DNA of 64,000 bases, taken from contig CAVYPM010000001.1 of assembly GCA_963770375.1 (NCBI GenBank), positions 109,425 to 173,424 of the forward strand, in the 5' to 3' direction. The translations under genes and the position numbers were made by a program. Within the stretch, counting starts at the first letter, position 1. Each line of letters opens with the position of its first letter. Below the pieces are notes generated by a model that searched no databases, had not been told where the DNA came from, and was given only the letters and a program-made list of their open reading frames with translations. This stretch comes from DASVBE01 sp963770375 (GTDB lineage: Bacteria; Actinomycetota; Actinomycetes; Streptosporangiales; Streptosporangiaceae). This document shows, piece by piece, positions 42,078-51,617 of the stretch.

Positions 42078-42593
42078 ATGCGCAAGACGCTTGCCGCGCT
42101 GATCGGCGCGGCCGCCACCGTCACGATGATCACCGCAGCCGGGGTGGCTGCGGCTAGCCCGGCCCACCCGGCCCACCCGGCCAGCGCCCACCATGCCGTT
42201 ACCGGGACGGAGCATTTCCAGATTGTGTCTGCCTCGATATCGGGCAAAAGGAGCCCGGTGGTCATCTACGGCGCGTTCAACGACCGCGGCGTCGACGTGA
42301 CGACTGGCAGCACCACCGACAGCTTCAGGTTCCCCGGCGGCAGCTTCCGCGTCACGCACAAGAACACCAGTAGCCACCAGCACTTCAGCACCAGAACCTG
42401 CGCGGGCACGTTCCGCCAGCGCGGCACCTACACGCTCAGCAACGGCCGCGGCAAGTACGCCGGAATCAGCGGCCACGGCCACTTCGCGCTCCGCGGGCTG
42501 ATCGTCAACCGCCACACCGCACACGGGTGCTCCCGCAGGCCAATCGCGGTCCAGGTCATCATCCAGGCACAGGGCCCGGTGACCCTGCCATAG
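42078..42593 (+). CDS. secreted protein with Sec signal peptide, unknown function
   Basis: A 171-aa precursor: KTLAALIGAAATVTMITAAG is a Sec signal, cleaved near AAASPA. A His/Pro/Ala linker follows, then a beta-rich domain (GTEHFQIVSASISGKRSPVV, TTDSFRFPGGSFRVTHKNTS) with two cysteines. A clear GGGGGAG lies upstream of ATG 42078. I recognise no named domain. A very stable terminator follows. Confidence 0.75.
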   Translation: MRKTLAALIGAAATVTMITAAGVAAASPAHPAHPASAHHAVTGTEHFQIVSASISGKRSPVVIYGAFNDRGVDVTTGSTTDSFRFPGGSFRVTHKNTSSHQHFSTRTCAGTFRQRGTYTLSNGRGKYAGISGHGHFALRGLIVNRHTAHGCSRRPIAVQVIIQAQGPVTLP

Positions 42594-42604
42594 CAGCACT
42601 GACC

Positions 42605-42641
42605 GGGAATGGCTGGCCCGCCACGCGGGCCAGCCATTCCC
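42605..42641 (+). terminator. terminator hairpin after the secreted protein gene
   Basis: GGGAATGGCTGGCCCGC and GCGGGCCAGCCATTCCC make a perfect 17-bp stem with a three-base loop, 12 bases after the stop codon. Confidence 0.9.
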
Positions 42642-42801
42642 CTTCCCGCTGCGAAGTGCCACCACGGCCGCTGGTACCCATGCAGTACCGCCGGTATCGC
42701 AGGGGCTGTGGCGAGCCCCCGCCGTGCCGCGCGGGGGGCCCACGGCCGGCGAGGGCCCTCCGGGGATGAGAACGACGGGTCCCGGGGCGGTCTCCGCGTT
42801 C

Positions 42802-42960
42802 AACCCGGTGTACGCGGTCGAGCTGGGGCCGGAGGAGACGCCGGAGGGCCAGCGGTGGAGTCCTGCGGAGGCCGCCCGGTTCCTGGCCGCCACTGCGGCC
42901 GACCCGCTCGGCCTGATGTTCCGCCTCGTCGTCCTGCGCGGATTCCGCCGCGGCGAGGCG
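42802..42960 (+). pseudogene. internal fragment of a tyrosine site-specific integrase
   Basis: About 53 codons, NPVYAVELGPEETPEGQRWS then PAEAARFLAATAADPLGLMF and RLVVLRGFRRGEA. This is the linker plus the start of the catalytic domain of actinobacterial phage/AICE integrases, including the first catalytic Arg region (RGFRRGE). The rest of the catalytic domain is missing until a short C-terminal tail at 43318. Together they mark the left edge of the genomic island. Confidence 0.7.
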
Positions 42961-43317
42961 GTCGCCCGAGGACCCATAACCCCGTCTCGTCGGTCCGGCG
43001 GCGGATCTGCAGCGGTATCGTGGGCTGCTTCACCCGCGGTACGCCGCAACATCCAGGCCAACCGGGGCGCGACACGGGCCTTGAACTTCAATTGAGGCAT
43101 CTCCTCCATGGTGCTGGGTGCGGTACAGGATCCACTGGCTGGTCCCGGGCGGCCGGCGCCGTTCTCACCGTCATCGCTGGCCTTCTAGCCGAGCGACATG
43201 CTCAGATGACCAGGCGGATAAGGGACCATGTCGCGAGTTCGGGGCTCTACCGCCGCGGGGAACCGCTCACCCAGCTGAGCCCCTGCTGACCGTCACAGAC
43301 CCGGCAGCACAGAACGG
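42961..43317. other. no recognisable gene
   Basis: About 350 bases between the two integrase fragments. It carries no convincing coding sequence; the missing integrase middle is not found in any frame. Confidence 0.4.
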
Positions 43318-43383
43318 CTATGGGGCAAATCAGGGGGCAAAACCCCGCCCGGGACCGCATGGCGCAGCTCGTGTCAGCTCCCA
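43318..43383 (+). pseudogene. integrase C-terminal tail, left copy
   Basis: The frame WGKSGGKTPPGTAWRSSCQL ends at TGA 43383. It parallels LGQIGGKTRLATAWRSSLQL at 57508-57573. Such tails lie just before attP in integrases that target tRNA genes. Confidence 0.55.
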
Positions 43384-43440
43384 TGAGCTCGTGTAACTCC
43401 AGGTCAGCGGCTCTGCAGCGATTACAGGGCCGTGCTGGCT

Positions 43441-43489
43441 GCCTATGGTAAGGAGAAGGTCTACGGTTCGATTCCGTAAGGGGGCTCCA
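43441..43489 (+). other. att site: 3' half of tRNA-Thr(GGT), left copy
   Basis: From the anticodon loop (ATGGTAA) onward this equals a tRNA-Thr 3' half: variable region, T-arm stem TACGG/CCGTA with loop TTCGATT, acceptor strand AGGGGGC and CCA. No matching 5' half (GCCCCCT...) precedes it, so it is an attachment-site copy and not a functional tRNA. The first 28 bases (43445-43472) recur exactly at 57631-57658. Confidence 0.75.
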
Positions 43490-43991
43490 GATCAGAGCCG
43501 CTTTTCGTTTATGTGGTCGGTTCGATGATGCCGAAAAATGCCCCCCGAACTGCCCCACAGCAGCGACCGGTGAGCATATCGGCCTGCGCCTGACCTGCGA
43601 CTAAGGACAACGGACCTTCTCTGGCTGACTTCATCGCTCTCAGGTATCCCGTACGCATGTCGCTCATCGGGTTAGCTCCGAGCTGCGATCAGGTCGCAGG
43701 ACCGTGATCGCGCTGTCCGGCGCCGGAGCCCCGAACCCCGGGAGGCGAAACCGCACGGCCTGGCAGCGGTGTTCCGCCGGTGGCTGGCGCAGGCCCGGGT
43801 GGGTGAGACGAGGCGCTGGAGCCGCTCCTGCCCGAGTCAGCTCGAGGTGCGGCCCGGGCGCAGTGGTCCTCGGTGTCCGCGCGTCTGCGCGGCGGCCAGC
43901 CCGTTAGGCGACACCGTTGACACCGCGACTAGGTCCAGCCCGCCGGGAATGACGGCGAGGTCGCCTGCAGCACGAACGGCCAGAACCGGCC
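43490..43991. other. island left-arm spacer, no gene supported
   Basis: About 500 bases between the att copy and the permease promoter. On the minus strand near 43535-43560 a short WGSSGG reading resembles an integrase tail in opposite orientation. Otherwise nothing is recognised. Confidence 0.4.
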
Positions 43992-44044
43992 TTGCCGAAC
44001 GCGCGAGTGTGTTCTAATATCCGCACATCCGAGCGAGAACGAAA
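43992..44044 (+). promoter_or_regulatory. promoter/operator of the sugar permease operon
   Basis: TTGCCG at 43992, a 17-bp spacer and TAATAT at 44015 form a good sigma-70 promoter. It is followed by an inverted GTTCT...AGAAC pair around the start region. The block is nearly identical to 55992-56044, indicating control by the same regulator, probably the island's DeoR. Confidence 0.75.
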
Positions 44045-44137
44045 GCAAGGGGAATGACGATGAGGGCTCGGACCGGGGCGCTGTCCCGGGCCGGTTCGCG
44101 TCACGCCCGCAGACGCACGTGAGCCGGTGGAGGGCTG

Positions 44138-45058
44138 ATGGCCGCGATCCCCGATGAGGCCACCATCGCCCGGGATGCCAATCGCCGCATCCGCCGTTCC
44201 GGCAACCTCGCTGGCTGGGCGTTCGCGGGCCCGTCCGTGTTCATCGTGCTTGGCCTGTCCTTCATCCCGATGTTCTGGGCGGGCTATCTGTCACTCACGA
44301 ACTCGGATCTCGTGTCGGGTGGTCACTTCATCGGGCTCGCGAACTACGCCGCCCTCCGCTCGGATCCAATGCTTCGCCAGGCGTTCACGAACACGCTTCT
44401 CCTCGCTCTCATGTACCTGCCGATCGGTCTCGCGGCCGGCCTCGGCGTGGCAATCATGCTGAACCAGAAAATCAAGTTCATCGGCTTCTACCGCACCTGC
44501 TTCCTCGTGCCGTTCGTCGCGTCGGCGGCGGCCGAGGGCTTGCTGTTCGGGTTCATCTTTGATCCCGACTTCGGGATTGTGAACGCCGGGCTGAATGCGG
44601 TGGGGCTGCCACGCCAGGGTTTTCTCCAGGATCCTTCCGAGGCCCTGGTCGTGCTGGCGATCGTGTACTTCTGGACCCAATTCGGCTTCAATATCGTGAT
44701 CTACCTCGCGGCGCTCCAGGACATCCCCAAGGAGGTACTCGAGGCGGCGTCGATCGATGGCGCGGGCAAATGGTCCACGTTCTGGCACGTCGTCGTGCCG
44801 ACCATCCGGCCGGTTACGATTTTCCTCCTGGTGTGGGGCCTCATCGACGTGTTTCAGTTCTTCGACCTCGTCTATACCACCACGAAGGGAGGACCTCTTA
44901 ACTCCACGCTGACGCTCGTGTATTACATCTGGGAACTGGCGTTCAACTTCTTCACGGCGGGTTACGGCGCAGCTGTCGCGTACGTCCTCTTCTTCACCAG
45001 CCTGATCGTGACGATCGTCGCGCTCGTCTACGGACGCAGAAACAGGGTGGCGCTGTGA
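44138..45058 (+). CDS. sugar ABC transporter permease 1 (MalF-like)
   Basis: A 306-aa CUT1-type permease with six TM helices (for example GPSVFIVLGLSFIPMFWAGY). The EAA coupling loop EAASIDGAGKWSTFWHVVVP is near residue 206. ATG 44138 follows the conserved promoter. It overlaps the second permease by four bases. With the SBP at 56175 and the ATPase at 53873 it makes a complete carbohydrate importer. Confidence 0.92.
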   Translation: MAAIPDEATIARDANRRIRRSGNLAGWAFAGPSVFIVLGLSFIPMFWAGYLSLTNSDLVSGGHFIGLANYAALRSDPMLRQAFTNTLLLALMYLPIGLAAGLGVAIMLNQKIKFIGFYRTCFLVPFVASAAAEGLLFGFIFDPDFGIVNAGLNAVGLPRQGFLQDPSEALVVLAIVYFWTQFGFNIVIYLAALQDIPKEVLEAASIDGAGKWSTFWHVVVPTIRPVTIFLLVWGLIDVFQFFDLVYTTTKGGPLNSTLTLVYYIWELAFNFFTAGYGAAVAYVLFFTSLIVTIVALVYGRRNRVAL

Positions 45059-45969
45059 CCAGTGAGCAGGCCCTGCAACCTGTGCCCGACATTGACATCG
45101 CGCTGCACCGTGCCCGGATCAAGGAGGCCGAGCAGCGGATGCGCCGGAGCGGATGGCGGGGCCGCATGCCGCAGCGAGGGCACCTGATCCTGATGCCCTT
45201 GTCGATCGTCATGGTCCTGCCGTTCGTCTGGATGGTCCTCACGTCGTTCATGACGAACAGCGAGATCAACCGCATTCCCCCGACGATCGTGCCGCATCAC
45301 CTGTACACCGGGGGCTATTCGACTGTCCTCGCCAGCTCAGACTTCCCTTACTGGTTCCTGAACAGCCTGATCGTCTCCGGCACGGCAGTCCTCGCTCAGC
45401 TGGTCCTGTGCAGCCTGGCCGGCTACGCGTTCGCGCGCATCCAGTTCCGGGGGTCCAGCGTGATGCTGATCCTGCTGCTCGCGACGGCGCTCATTCCGTT
45501 CCAGCTCACGGTGATCCCCACCTTCCTGATCTTCCACCGCCTGGGGCTGATCAACACGCTCGGGGCGCTCATCGTGCCGCAGCTGACATCCGCGCTGGGC
45601 ATCTATCTCATGTACTCGTTCTTCCAGTCGTTCCCCCGGGAGCTCGAGGAGGCCGGGCGCATCGACGGCTGCAGCCGTCTGCAGGTCTTCTGGAAGATCG
45701 TATTGCCGCTGGCGAGACCGGCCCTGGCCGCCCTCGGAATCATCACGTTCATCTATGCGTGGAACGATCTCTTCTGGCCGCTGATCGCGATCACGTCGAG
45801 TCACACGTTTACGGTGCAGGTGGGCCTCACGACATTCCAGGGCGAACACGAAACCCAGTGGTCGGCCGTGATGGCCGGCACCGTGCTGACGACGGCGCCG
45901 GTGCTGCTGGTGTTCCTGGCCGGTCAGCGCCGGTTCGTGCAGGCGATCACCGGAGCGGTCAAGGGATGA
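45055..45969 (+). CDS. sugar ABC transporter permease 2 (MalG-like)
   Basis: A 304-aa CUT1-type permease with the MalG EAA loop EEAGRIDGCSRLQVFWKIVL. The N-terminus has a cytosolic stretch of about 45 residues before the first helix (LSIVMVLPFVWMVLTSFMTN). GTG start overlaps the previous TGA (GTGA). It ends 53 bases before the convergent glycosidase gene; a small CCGGTG/CACCGG hairpin lies in the gap. Confidence 0.92.
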   Translation: MTSEQALQPVPDIDIALHRARIKEAEQRMRRSGWRGRMPQRGHLILMPLSIVMVLPFVWMVLTSFMTNSEINRIPPTIVPHHLYTGGYSTVLASSDFPYWFLNSLIVSGTAVLAQLVLCSLAGYAFARIQFRGSSVMLILLLATALIPFQLTVIPTFLIFHRLGLINTLGALIVPQLTSALGIYLMYSFFQSFPRELEEAGRIDGCSRLQVFWKIVLPLARPALAALGIITFIYAWNDLFWPLIAITSSHTFTVQVGLTTFQGEHETQWSAVMAGTVLTTAPVLLVFLAGQRRFVQAITGAVKG

Positions 45970-46022
45970 CCGGTGGGGCGCGCACCGGCCGGGGCCCGTG
46001 CGGCACCGGGTGACCAGGTGGA

Positions 46023-47321
46023 TCAGCCAGCACGAATCCCCTCCGGGATCAGCTGGCCGTGGGCGTCGATCAGCTCGTCGCACACCTGCACGATCTCGTC
46101 GATAGACAGGGTGGCTGCGGTATTCGGATCGAGGAGCGCCGCCTGGTACACCAGGTCCCGTCGCTGCTCGAGGGCGGCCCGCACGGTCAGCTCGCAGACG
46201 TTCAGGTACAGGCGGTTGAGCGCAGCCAGCTGCGGCGGCAGGTTCCCCACCCGGGTGGGCTGGACCCCCGCCCGGTCCACGAGGCACGGCACCTCGACGC
46301 AGCAATCCTCCGTCAGGTTGCCGATCGAACCGCCGTTGCGGACGTTGCCGTAGATCATCCGCTGCGTCCCGGTCTCGATGGAGTGGATGATCTGCGGGGC
46401 GTATTCCGGGCCGCGCTCAAGTCCGAGCGGCTCGCCCGCTTTGAGCTTGCGCCGGATCTCCGCGTAGGAGCCGAGATTCCGGTCGCTGCGATGCAGGTAC
46501 TCGTTCACCGGGATCCGGAAGCGGCGGACCTGGTCCTCGTGCGGGAGAAACCAGGGCACCAGATCCGCGCTGTGCTCGCTCGACTCGGTCGGAAAGTAGC
46601 CGAACCGCTTGAACAACTCCACGCGGACGCGCCGCCCGAGCCCGTCGGGGTCGTCCTGGACGATCTGCCGTAGCCGTGGATAGAGGTCCTGCCCATGCTG
46701 TTCCAGCCGCAGGATCCACGACTGGTGATTGATCCCGGCGGCGAGGTAGGCGATCTCCTCGAAGGGGACATCGACGAGCTCCGCGAGCTGCTGGGCGGTG
46801 TTCTCCGGCGACATGCAAACGCCGACGACGCGCTGGTGCGCGGTTCCCGAGTAGATCGCCCACACCAGCGCTGCCATCGGGTTCGTGTAGTTGTAGAGCC
46901 AGGCGCCAGGCGCGACCTCCTGCAGGTCCCTGGCCAGCTCAAGCAGGGCCGGGATGGTGCAGAGGGCCCGGAAGATGCTCCCGATGCCCATGGTGTCCGC
47001 CATTGTCTGCCGTACGCCGTGGCGCCCGGGGATCTCGAAGTCGAGCTTCAGTCCCTCGTGCCCGCCGACCCGGATCATGCTGATCACGTGATCCGCTCCG
47101 TCGAGCGCAGCCCGGCGGTCCCGATGCGGCTCGATCGTGGCCGGCACGCCAAGTGCTGCCACGGTCCATCGCGCGATGGCCGCCGCGGTTTCGAGGCGCT
47201 CGCCGTCCACGTCGAACAGCGCAATCGTGCACCCGGCGAGTTCTTCGAAGCCGAGGATGTCCGCCAGCAGCTCCTTGGTGAACTCGACGCTGCCGGCGCC
47301 GTTGAGCACGATCTTCGCCAT
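46023..47321 (-). CDS. NAD-dependent family 4-type glycoside hydrolase, copy A
   Basis: A 432-aa GH4-superfamily enzyme. These cleave glycosides by transient NAD+ oxidation at C3, elimination and re-addition, with a divalent metal. Seen here: Rossmann start KIVLNGAGSVEFTKELLADI, NYTNPM (144-149), metal-ligand Cys169 in GVCMSPEN and His199 in AGINHQSW. The usual His after the Cys is Met here, unlike the paralogue at 51614-52924. It is the last gene of the minus-strand catabolic operon and overlaps the LLM gene by one base. The substrate is not known. Confidence 0.88.
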   Translation of the reverse strand: MAKIVLNGAGSVEFTKELLADILGFEELAGCTIALFDVDGERLETAAAIARWTVAALGVPATIEPHRDRRAALDGADHVISMIRVGGHEGLKLDFEIPGRHGVRQTMADTMGIGSIFRALCTIPALLELARDLQEVAPGAWLYNYTNPMAALVWAIYSGTAHQRVVGVCMSPENTAQQLAELVDVPFEEIAYLAAGINHQSWILRLEQHGQDLYPRLRQIVQDDPDGLGRRVRVELFKRFGYFPTESSEHSADLVPWFLPHEDQVRRFRIPVNEYLHRSDRNLGSYAEIRRKLKAGEPLGLERGPEYAPQIIHSIETGTQRMIYGNVRNGGSIGNLTEDCCVEVPCLVDRAGVQPTRVGNLPPQLAALNRLYLNVCELTVRAALEQRRDLVYQAALLDPNTAATLSIDEIVQVCDELIDAHGQLIPEGIRAG

Positions 47322-48310
47322 CAGAGCTCCAGGTAGGGCAGGACATGCTCGGCCCAGAGGTCCAGCTGCGATGCCGATGGCTGCAGGGTGTGCAGGATCA
47401 GGTACTCGATGCCGATGGCTATCCTCGCCCGGAGCTTGTCCACGATCTCGGCGGGCGTGCCCGTCAGGTACACCTGCTCGAAATACTCGAAAGGCCTGCT
47501 CGTTCCCATGATTGCCGTGTAGGCGTGCCGTTGCTCGGCGAGGGCCTTCGCGCGGTCCCCGGTGGGAACGAGGTGGAGGAAGTTCTCATGCGCGATGGTG
47601 AGCGTGCCCGGATCGCGGCCCGCCGCCTCGAGCGCAGGGCGGATCTCGGCGAGGTCGTCCTCGATCTGCGACGGAAGGGACGTAGGCCGCGCGATCCATC
47701 CGTCCGAGGCGACGATCCGCCGGAGCACCGCCGGAGCCAGGACGGGCCGCTCCGGGGAAGCCGCGTGCGGGAGCTGCCGGCCTCCGGCGCTCCAAAGGCT
47801 CAGCGGGGAGCGCATCGCCGGGCCGACCTCTACGTCCCGCAGCTGGTAGAACCGGCCCTCGTGGGTCACGGACTCGCCGGCCAGCAGCCGGCGTATGATC
47901 GCGATCGATTCGTCGGTGCGCCCACCCCGGTCCGCCCGGCGCTGTCCGACGGCCTGGAATTCCCGGTCATCCCAGCCCGTTCCCACGCCCAGGATGTAGC
48001 GCTCGTCGGCGAGGGCCTGGAGCGTGGCGATTTCCTTGGCCAGGACGACGGGATGGCGGGTCGGCAGGACCAGCACCGAGGTGCCCAGCCGGAGCCGCGA
48101 CGTCGTGGCCGCCACGTACGTAAGCGAGACGATCGGGTCGAGCCACGGGACCGCGTAGAACCTGCTCTGGTGCAGCAGGTGATCGGTCGCCCAGACGGAG
48201 TCAAAGCCCAGGTCCTCGGCGCGCCGGGCGAAGGCCGCAAGCTCGTCCCCGGTGCGCCCGCTGGCCCCGGTGAACGTGGGCAGGAACACGCCCACCCCGC
48301 GGAGGCCCAC
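47321..48310 (-). CDS. LLM class (luciferase-like) flavin/F420-dependent oxidoreductase
   Basis: A 329-aa bacterial-luciferase-like TIM barrel with the family features LGFDSVWATDHLL near the N-terminus, LRLGTSVLVLPTRHPVVLAK, and RYILGVGTGWDDREFQAVG. Members use F420 or FMN to oxidise alcohols or sugars, or to desulfonate. Overlaps of one base at both ends place it tightly between the DapA-like and GH4 genes, so it likely acts on the imported sugar. The cofactor cannot be fixed from sequence alone. Confidence 0.88.
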   Translation of the reverse strand: MGLRGVGVFLPTFTGASGRTGDELAAFARRAEDLGFDSVWATDHLLHQSRFYAVPWLDPIVSLTYVAATTSRLRLGTSVLVLPTRHPVVLAKEIATLQALADERYILGVGTGWDDREFQAVGQRRADRGGRTDESIAIIRRLLAGESVTHEGRFYQLRDVEVGPAMRSPLSLWSAGGRQLPHAASPERPVLAPAVLRRIVASDGWIARPTSLPSQIEDDLAEIRPALEAAGRDPGTLTIAHENFLHLVPTGDRAKALAEQRHAYTAIMGTSRPFEYFEQVYLTGTPAEIVDKLRARIAIGIEYLILHTLQPSASQLDLWAEHVLPYLEL

Positions 48311-49230
48311 TAGAGAAACCCGCCTTCCTTGAGCGCTTCGTCCACCAGATCGCAGGCCTGCCTGGAGAGCGCACGCAGTGGCGGGCGAACGTGGGCTTCG
48401 TCGATCACCCCCAGTCGCACGAGCGCATGCTTGGTGCGAGCGCGATAGTCCCGGACGGGCGGGGCGAAGATCGCGTCACACAAGGGCTGGAGCCGGTCGC
48501 GGAGTTCGAAGGCGCGGGGGAGATCATGGTCGCGCACCGCTTGGTGCATCTGGACCTGCTCGCGTGTGGCGAGCGTGCCGAAGCCGAGAAGCGCCCCCTG
48601 CGCCCCGAGGAGATACGCCTCGAGCAGGAAATTGTCGTTGCCGTTCAGCACGGTAGGGCGGGACGGCAGGGAATTCACCAGCCGCGCGGTCTCCACGAAC
48701 CGCTTCGCGTCAAAGGACGCCTCCTTGATGGCCACCACACCGTCGACCGCCATGATGCGCTCGATGGTCTCGGCCGAGAAGTTCACCCCGCCAAGCGCCG
48801 GCTGGAGCTGGAAGGCGATCAGCGGAAGACCCGAGGCCTCAGCAACCGCGTGGTGGTACAGGGCGGGGATCTCTGGGTCCAGCGGCTCGCCCTGGTACGC
48901 GGAGATGGGGAAGACGAGCAGGGCGTCTGCTCCGGCCCTGGCGGTGTCAGCGGCAAGCCGGCGGGCCTGCTCGGTAAAGGAAGCCGCCAGCCCGGCGACC
49001 ACGAGTGCCCGGCCAGCAACCTCTTCAACCACGATCTGAAGGACCCGCAGGCGTTCCTCCGGGAACAGGTGAGGCCCCTCGCCCGTGTCCACGTTCACGG
49101 CCAGGCCGCGAAGGCCCTGGCCGACGAGCCAGTCAACGTATCGTCGGAGTGACTCCTCGTCGATTGACCGGTCGCTCCGCATGGGCGTCACGATTGCCGC
49201 GATCAAACCATTCAGGTCCGGCCGCTCCAT
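48310..49230 (-). CDS. dihydrodipicolinate synthase/N-acetylneuraminate lyase family aldolase
   Basis: A 306-aa class-I aldolase-fold protein. The Schiff-base lysine lies in VVAIKEASFD (around residue 163), TGEG near residue 48 takes the place of the pyruvate-binding GTTGE, and FPISAYQG holds the Tyr region. Paralogues cleave or form 2-keto-3-deoxy sugar acids. ATG 49230 has AAAGGAG six bases upstream; a longer frame is rejected. In this operon it could cleave an oxidised, dehydrated sugar to pyruvate and an aldehyde (inference). The 5' end overlaps the upstream reading frame by 98 bases. Confidence 0.9.
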   Translation of the reverse strand: MERPDLNGLIAAIVTPMRSDRSIDEESLRRYVDWLVGQGLRGLAVNVDTGEGPHLFPEERLRVLQIVVEEVAGRALVVAGLAASFTEQARRLAADTARAGADALLVFPISAYQGEPLDPEIPALYHHAVAEASGLPLIAFQLQPALGGVNFSAETIERIMAVDGVVAIKEASFDAKRFVETARLVNSLPSRPTVLNGNDNFLLEAYLLGAQGALLGFGTLATREQVQMHQAVRDHDLPRAFELRDRLQPLCDAIFAPPVRDYRARTKHALVRLGVIDEAHVRPPLRALSRQACDLVDEALKEGGFL

Positions 49231-51617
49231 GTGCTTCTCCTTTCTCGCGATCGCCTGGCCCACCGCGCAGCGCATCCCTGATGCCCTTCCAGACCCGGTC
49301 GGGAGTCATCGGCGTGTCGATGTGGCGGACACCAAGGTGGGAGAGCGCATCGATCACCGCGTTGTGGACCGCCGGTCCTGCCCCGATCGTCCCCCCTTCG
49401 CCGATGCCCTTTGCTCCCAAGGGGTTGCGGCCGGTAGGGGTCGCCAGCGGGACGCTGACGAACGAGGGCAGATCCGCCGAGCTCGGGATCCCGTAGGTGG
49501 CGAGGCTGGACGTCAGGGGGTTGCCCTGCTCGTCGAAGACGACGGCTTCGTAGAGCGCCTGGGCGGCGCCCTGCGCAATCCCTCCGTGGATCTGTCCTTC
49601 GACGAGCATCGGGTTAACGCGGCGGCCGCAGTCGTCCACCGCAACATGACGGACCAGCTTTACCTTTCCCGTCTCGGGGTCGACCTCCACCACCGCGACG
49701 TGCACGCCGGACGGATAGGTCGAATCCTCCATCTCGAAGTCGTTCTGCGCCCGCAGTCCCGCCGCCATCCCGGGCGGGAGTGATGAGGAGTCCGCGGCGG
49801 CCGCGAGCTCGCCCCAGGACAGTGACGACCCCGGGTCCCCCGCAACGCCGATCCGGCCGTCGAAGCTGCGCACATCGCTCTCGCTCGCCTCCAGCAGATG
49901 AGCCGCAAGGCGCCTGGCCTTGTCCAGCAGGGCCATCGAGGCACGGAGCACGGCCGAGCCGCCCACCTGCAGGGACCGCGACCCCATCGTCCCCCCTCCG
50001 CGCGGGACGAGCGCCGTGTCCGAGTGCCGGACCGTGACGGCGCCGAACGAGACTCCCAGGGTGTCGGCCACGATCTGGGCCCACGCGGTCTCGTGCCCCT
50101 GCCCCTGCGGGCTGGTCCCGGTCAGGACGGTGAAGGTTCCTTTCTCGTCAGCCTCCACCGACGCGAACTCGCTGCCCCAGCCGGTGACCTCGATGTAGCT
50201 GCTGAGGCCGACGCCGAGCTGCCACGTTTCGCCTCGGGCGATGCGTGCGGCCTGTTCCTTGCGCAGCTCCCGGTATCCAGCCGCACCAAGCGCGGCATCA
50301 AGGGCACAGCCCAGATCGCCGCTGTCGTAAGTGGCGCCGGTCGGGGTGCGGTAGGGGAACATCCCGGGGGGGATGAAGTTGAGCCGCCGGATCTCCGCGG
50401 GATCGATCCCGAGATCGCCCGCCAGCATGTCCATGGCCCGCTCCAGCAGCCAGGTTGCCTCTGGCCGCCCCGCGCCCCGGTAGGCGCCTACCGGAGTGGT
50501 GTTGGTCAGGACCGAGACCGCATGAAAGTCGACCCGGGGGATCCGGTACGGCCCCGAGGCCATGAGGCCGGTGAGCGGTGGCAGGGTCGCGGCCTCGCTG
50601 GCGTACGCCCCGATGTCCTGGATCACGTAGACGCGAAGCCCCAGCAGCCTCCCGTCCCGGGTAGCACCCAGCTCGGCGTACTGGACCTGCCCACGGCCAT
50701 GGGTCATAGCCACCATGTTCTCGATTCGCGTCTCCGACCAGCGAACCGCGACCCTCAGCTGCCGGGCGAGCCAGGCGATCACGACATGCTCGGGGTACGT
50801 CGGGATCTTCCCGCCGAAGGCGCCGCCCACCGCCGCGGTGCGGACGCGCACCCGGCCAGGGTCCAGCCCCAGAACCTGGGCGACGACCTGGCGGGTGTCG
50901 TGCGGCGCCTGCACCGACGCCCACAGCGTGACCGATGGTTCATCGGGGGCCAGGCCGGCGACGGCGAGAGCGCCGTTCGGCTCCATCGGCACCGGCGCCA
51001 CCCGCTGGTTGACGAACCGCGCCCGCACGATGATCTCGGCTCCCTCAAGCGCGCCTGGATCCTCGGCCACATCATCGACGCGAATCGCAAGGTTGGAGCC
51101 GTGGGCCGGGAACAGGACGGGCGCGTCAGGCCCGAGCGCTGCCTCGGGATCGATCACCGGGGTGAGCGGCTCGTAGTCGACGGAGACGGCGTCCGCCGCG
51201 TCCGTGGCCTGCGCCCTGGTCTGCGCCACCACCACGGCCACCGGCTCGCCGACGAAAAGGACCCGGTCGGCGGCGAGCAGCGGCCGGGCGAATATCTCGG
51301 GACTATCTTCAACGGGGGGCAAGCGCAGCCCGCCCAGGTCAGCGGCGACGAACACGCCTACTACACCCGGCATCGCACGGGCCTGCAGCCCCGTCGACCG
51401 ACCGGACGAGCGCATGGGCAATGGGGGACCGGACGAACACCCCGTGAAGCGCGCCGTCGCACGGGACATCGTCCAGGTAACGGGCCGCTCCGGTGAGCAG
51501 CGCGCGATCCTCGCTGCGGAGCACGGGGCGGCCCAGAATCCGCCGAGGTGAGAGTTCCTCCAGCGGATCCGGAGGGTGCGCGGTCAGGCCGGCGTCCTTC
51601 GGATCGTCCCCGTTCAC
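49133..51617 (-). pseudogene. molybdenum hydroxylase large subunit (CoxL/XdhA-like), frameshifted
   Basis: An aldehyde oxidase/xanthine dehydrogenase-type Mo subunit of about 827 residues. The N-terminal 75 residues (SPRRILGRPVLRSEDRALLT, ALHGVFVRSPIAHALVRSVD) start at GTG 51617, overlapping the upstream GH4 stop (GTGA). After a G run at 51389-51392 the frame shifts; removing one G restores continuity with LQARAMPGVVGVFVAADLGG. Later motifs: GGAFGGKIP, VGAYRGAGRPE (active-site loop) and GIGEGGTIGA with the catalytic Glu. No FeS (CoxS) or FAD (CoxM) subunit lies in the island, which is unusual. Confidence 0.82.

Noticed and set aside
43441..43489. A functional tRNA-Thr gene
   Set aside because: Only the 3' half is present; the 5' acceptor strand, D-arm and 5' anticodon stem are absent.
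43247..43558. Minus-strand ORF containing TESNRRPSPYH
   Set aside because: It is the reverse complement of the tRNA-Thr 3' half and integrase tail; this string is a common mis-annotation at such sites.
45337..46305. Minus-strand ORF spanning the permease and glycosidase ends
   Set aside because: It crosses two real genes out of frame and shows no domain.
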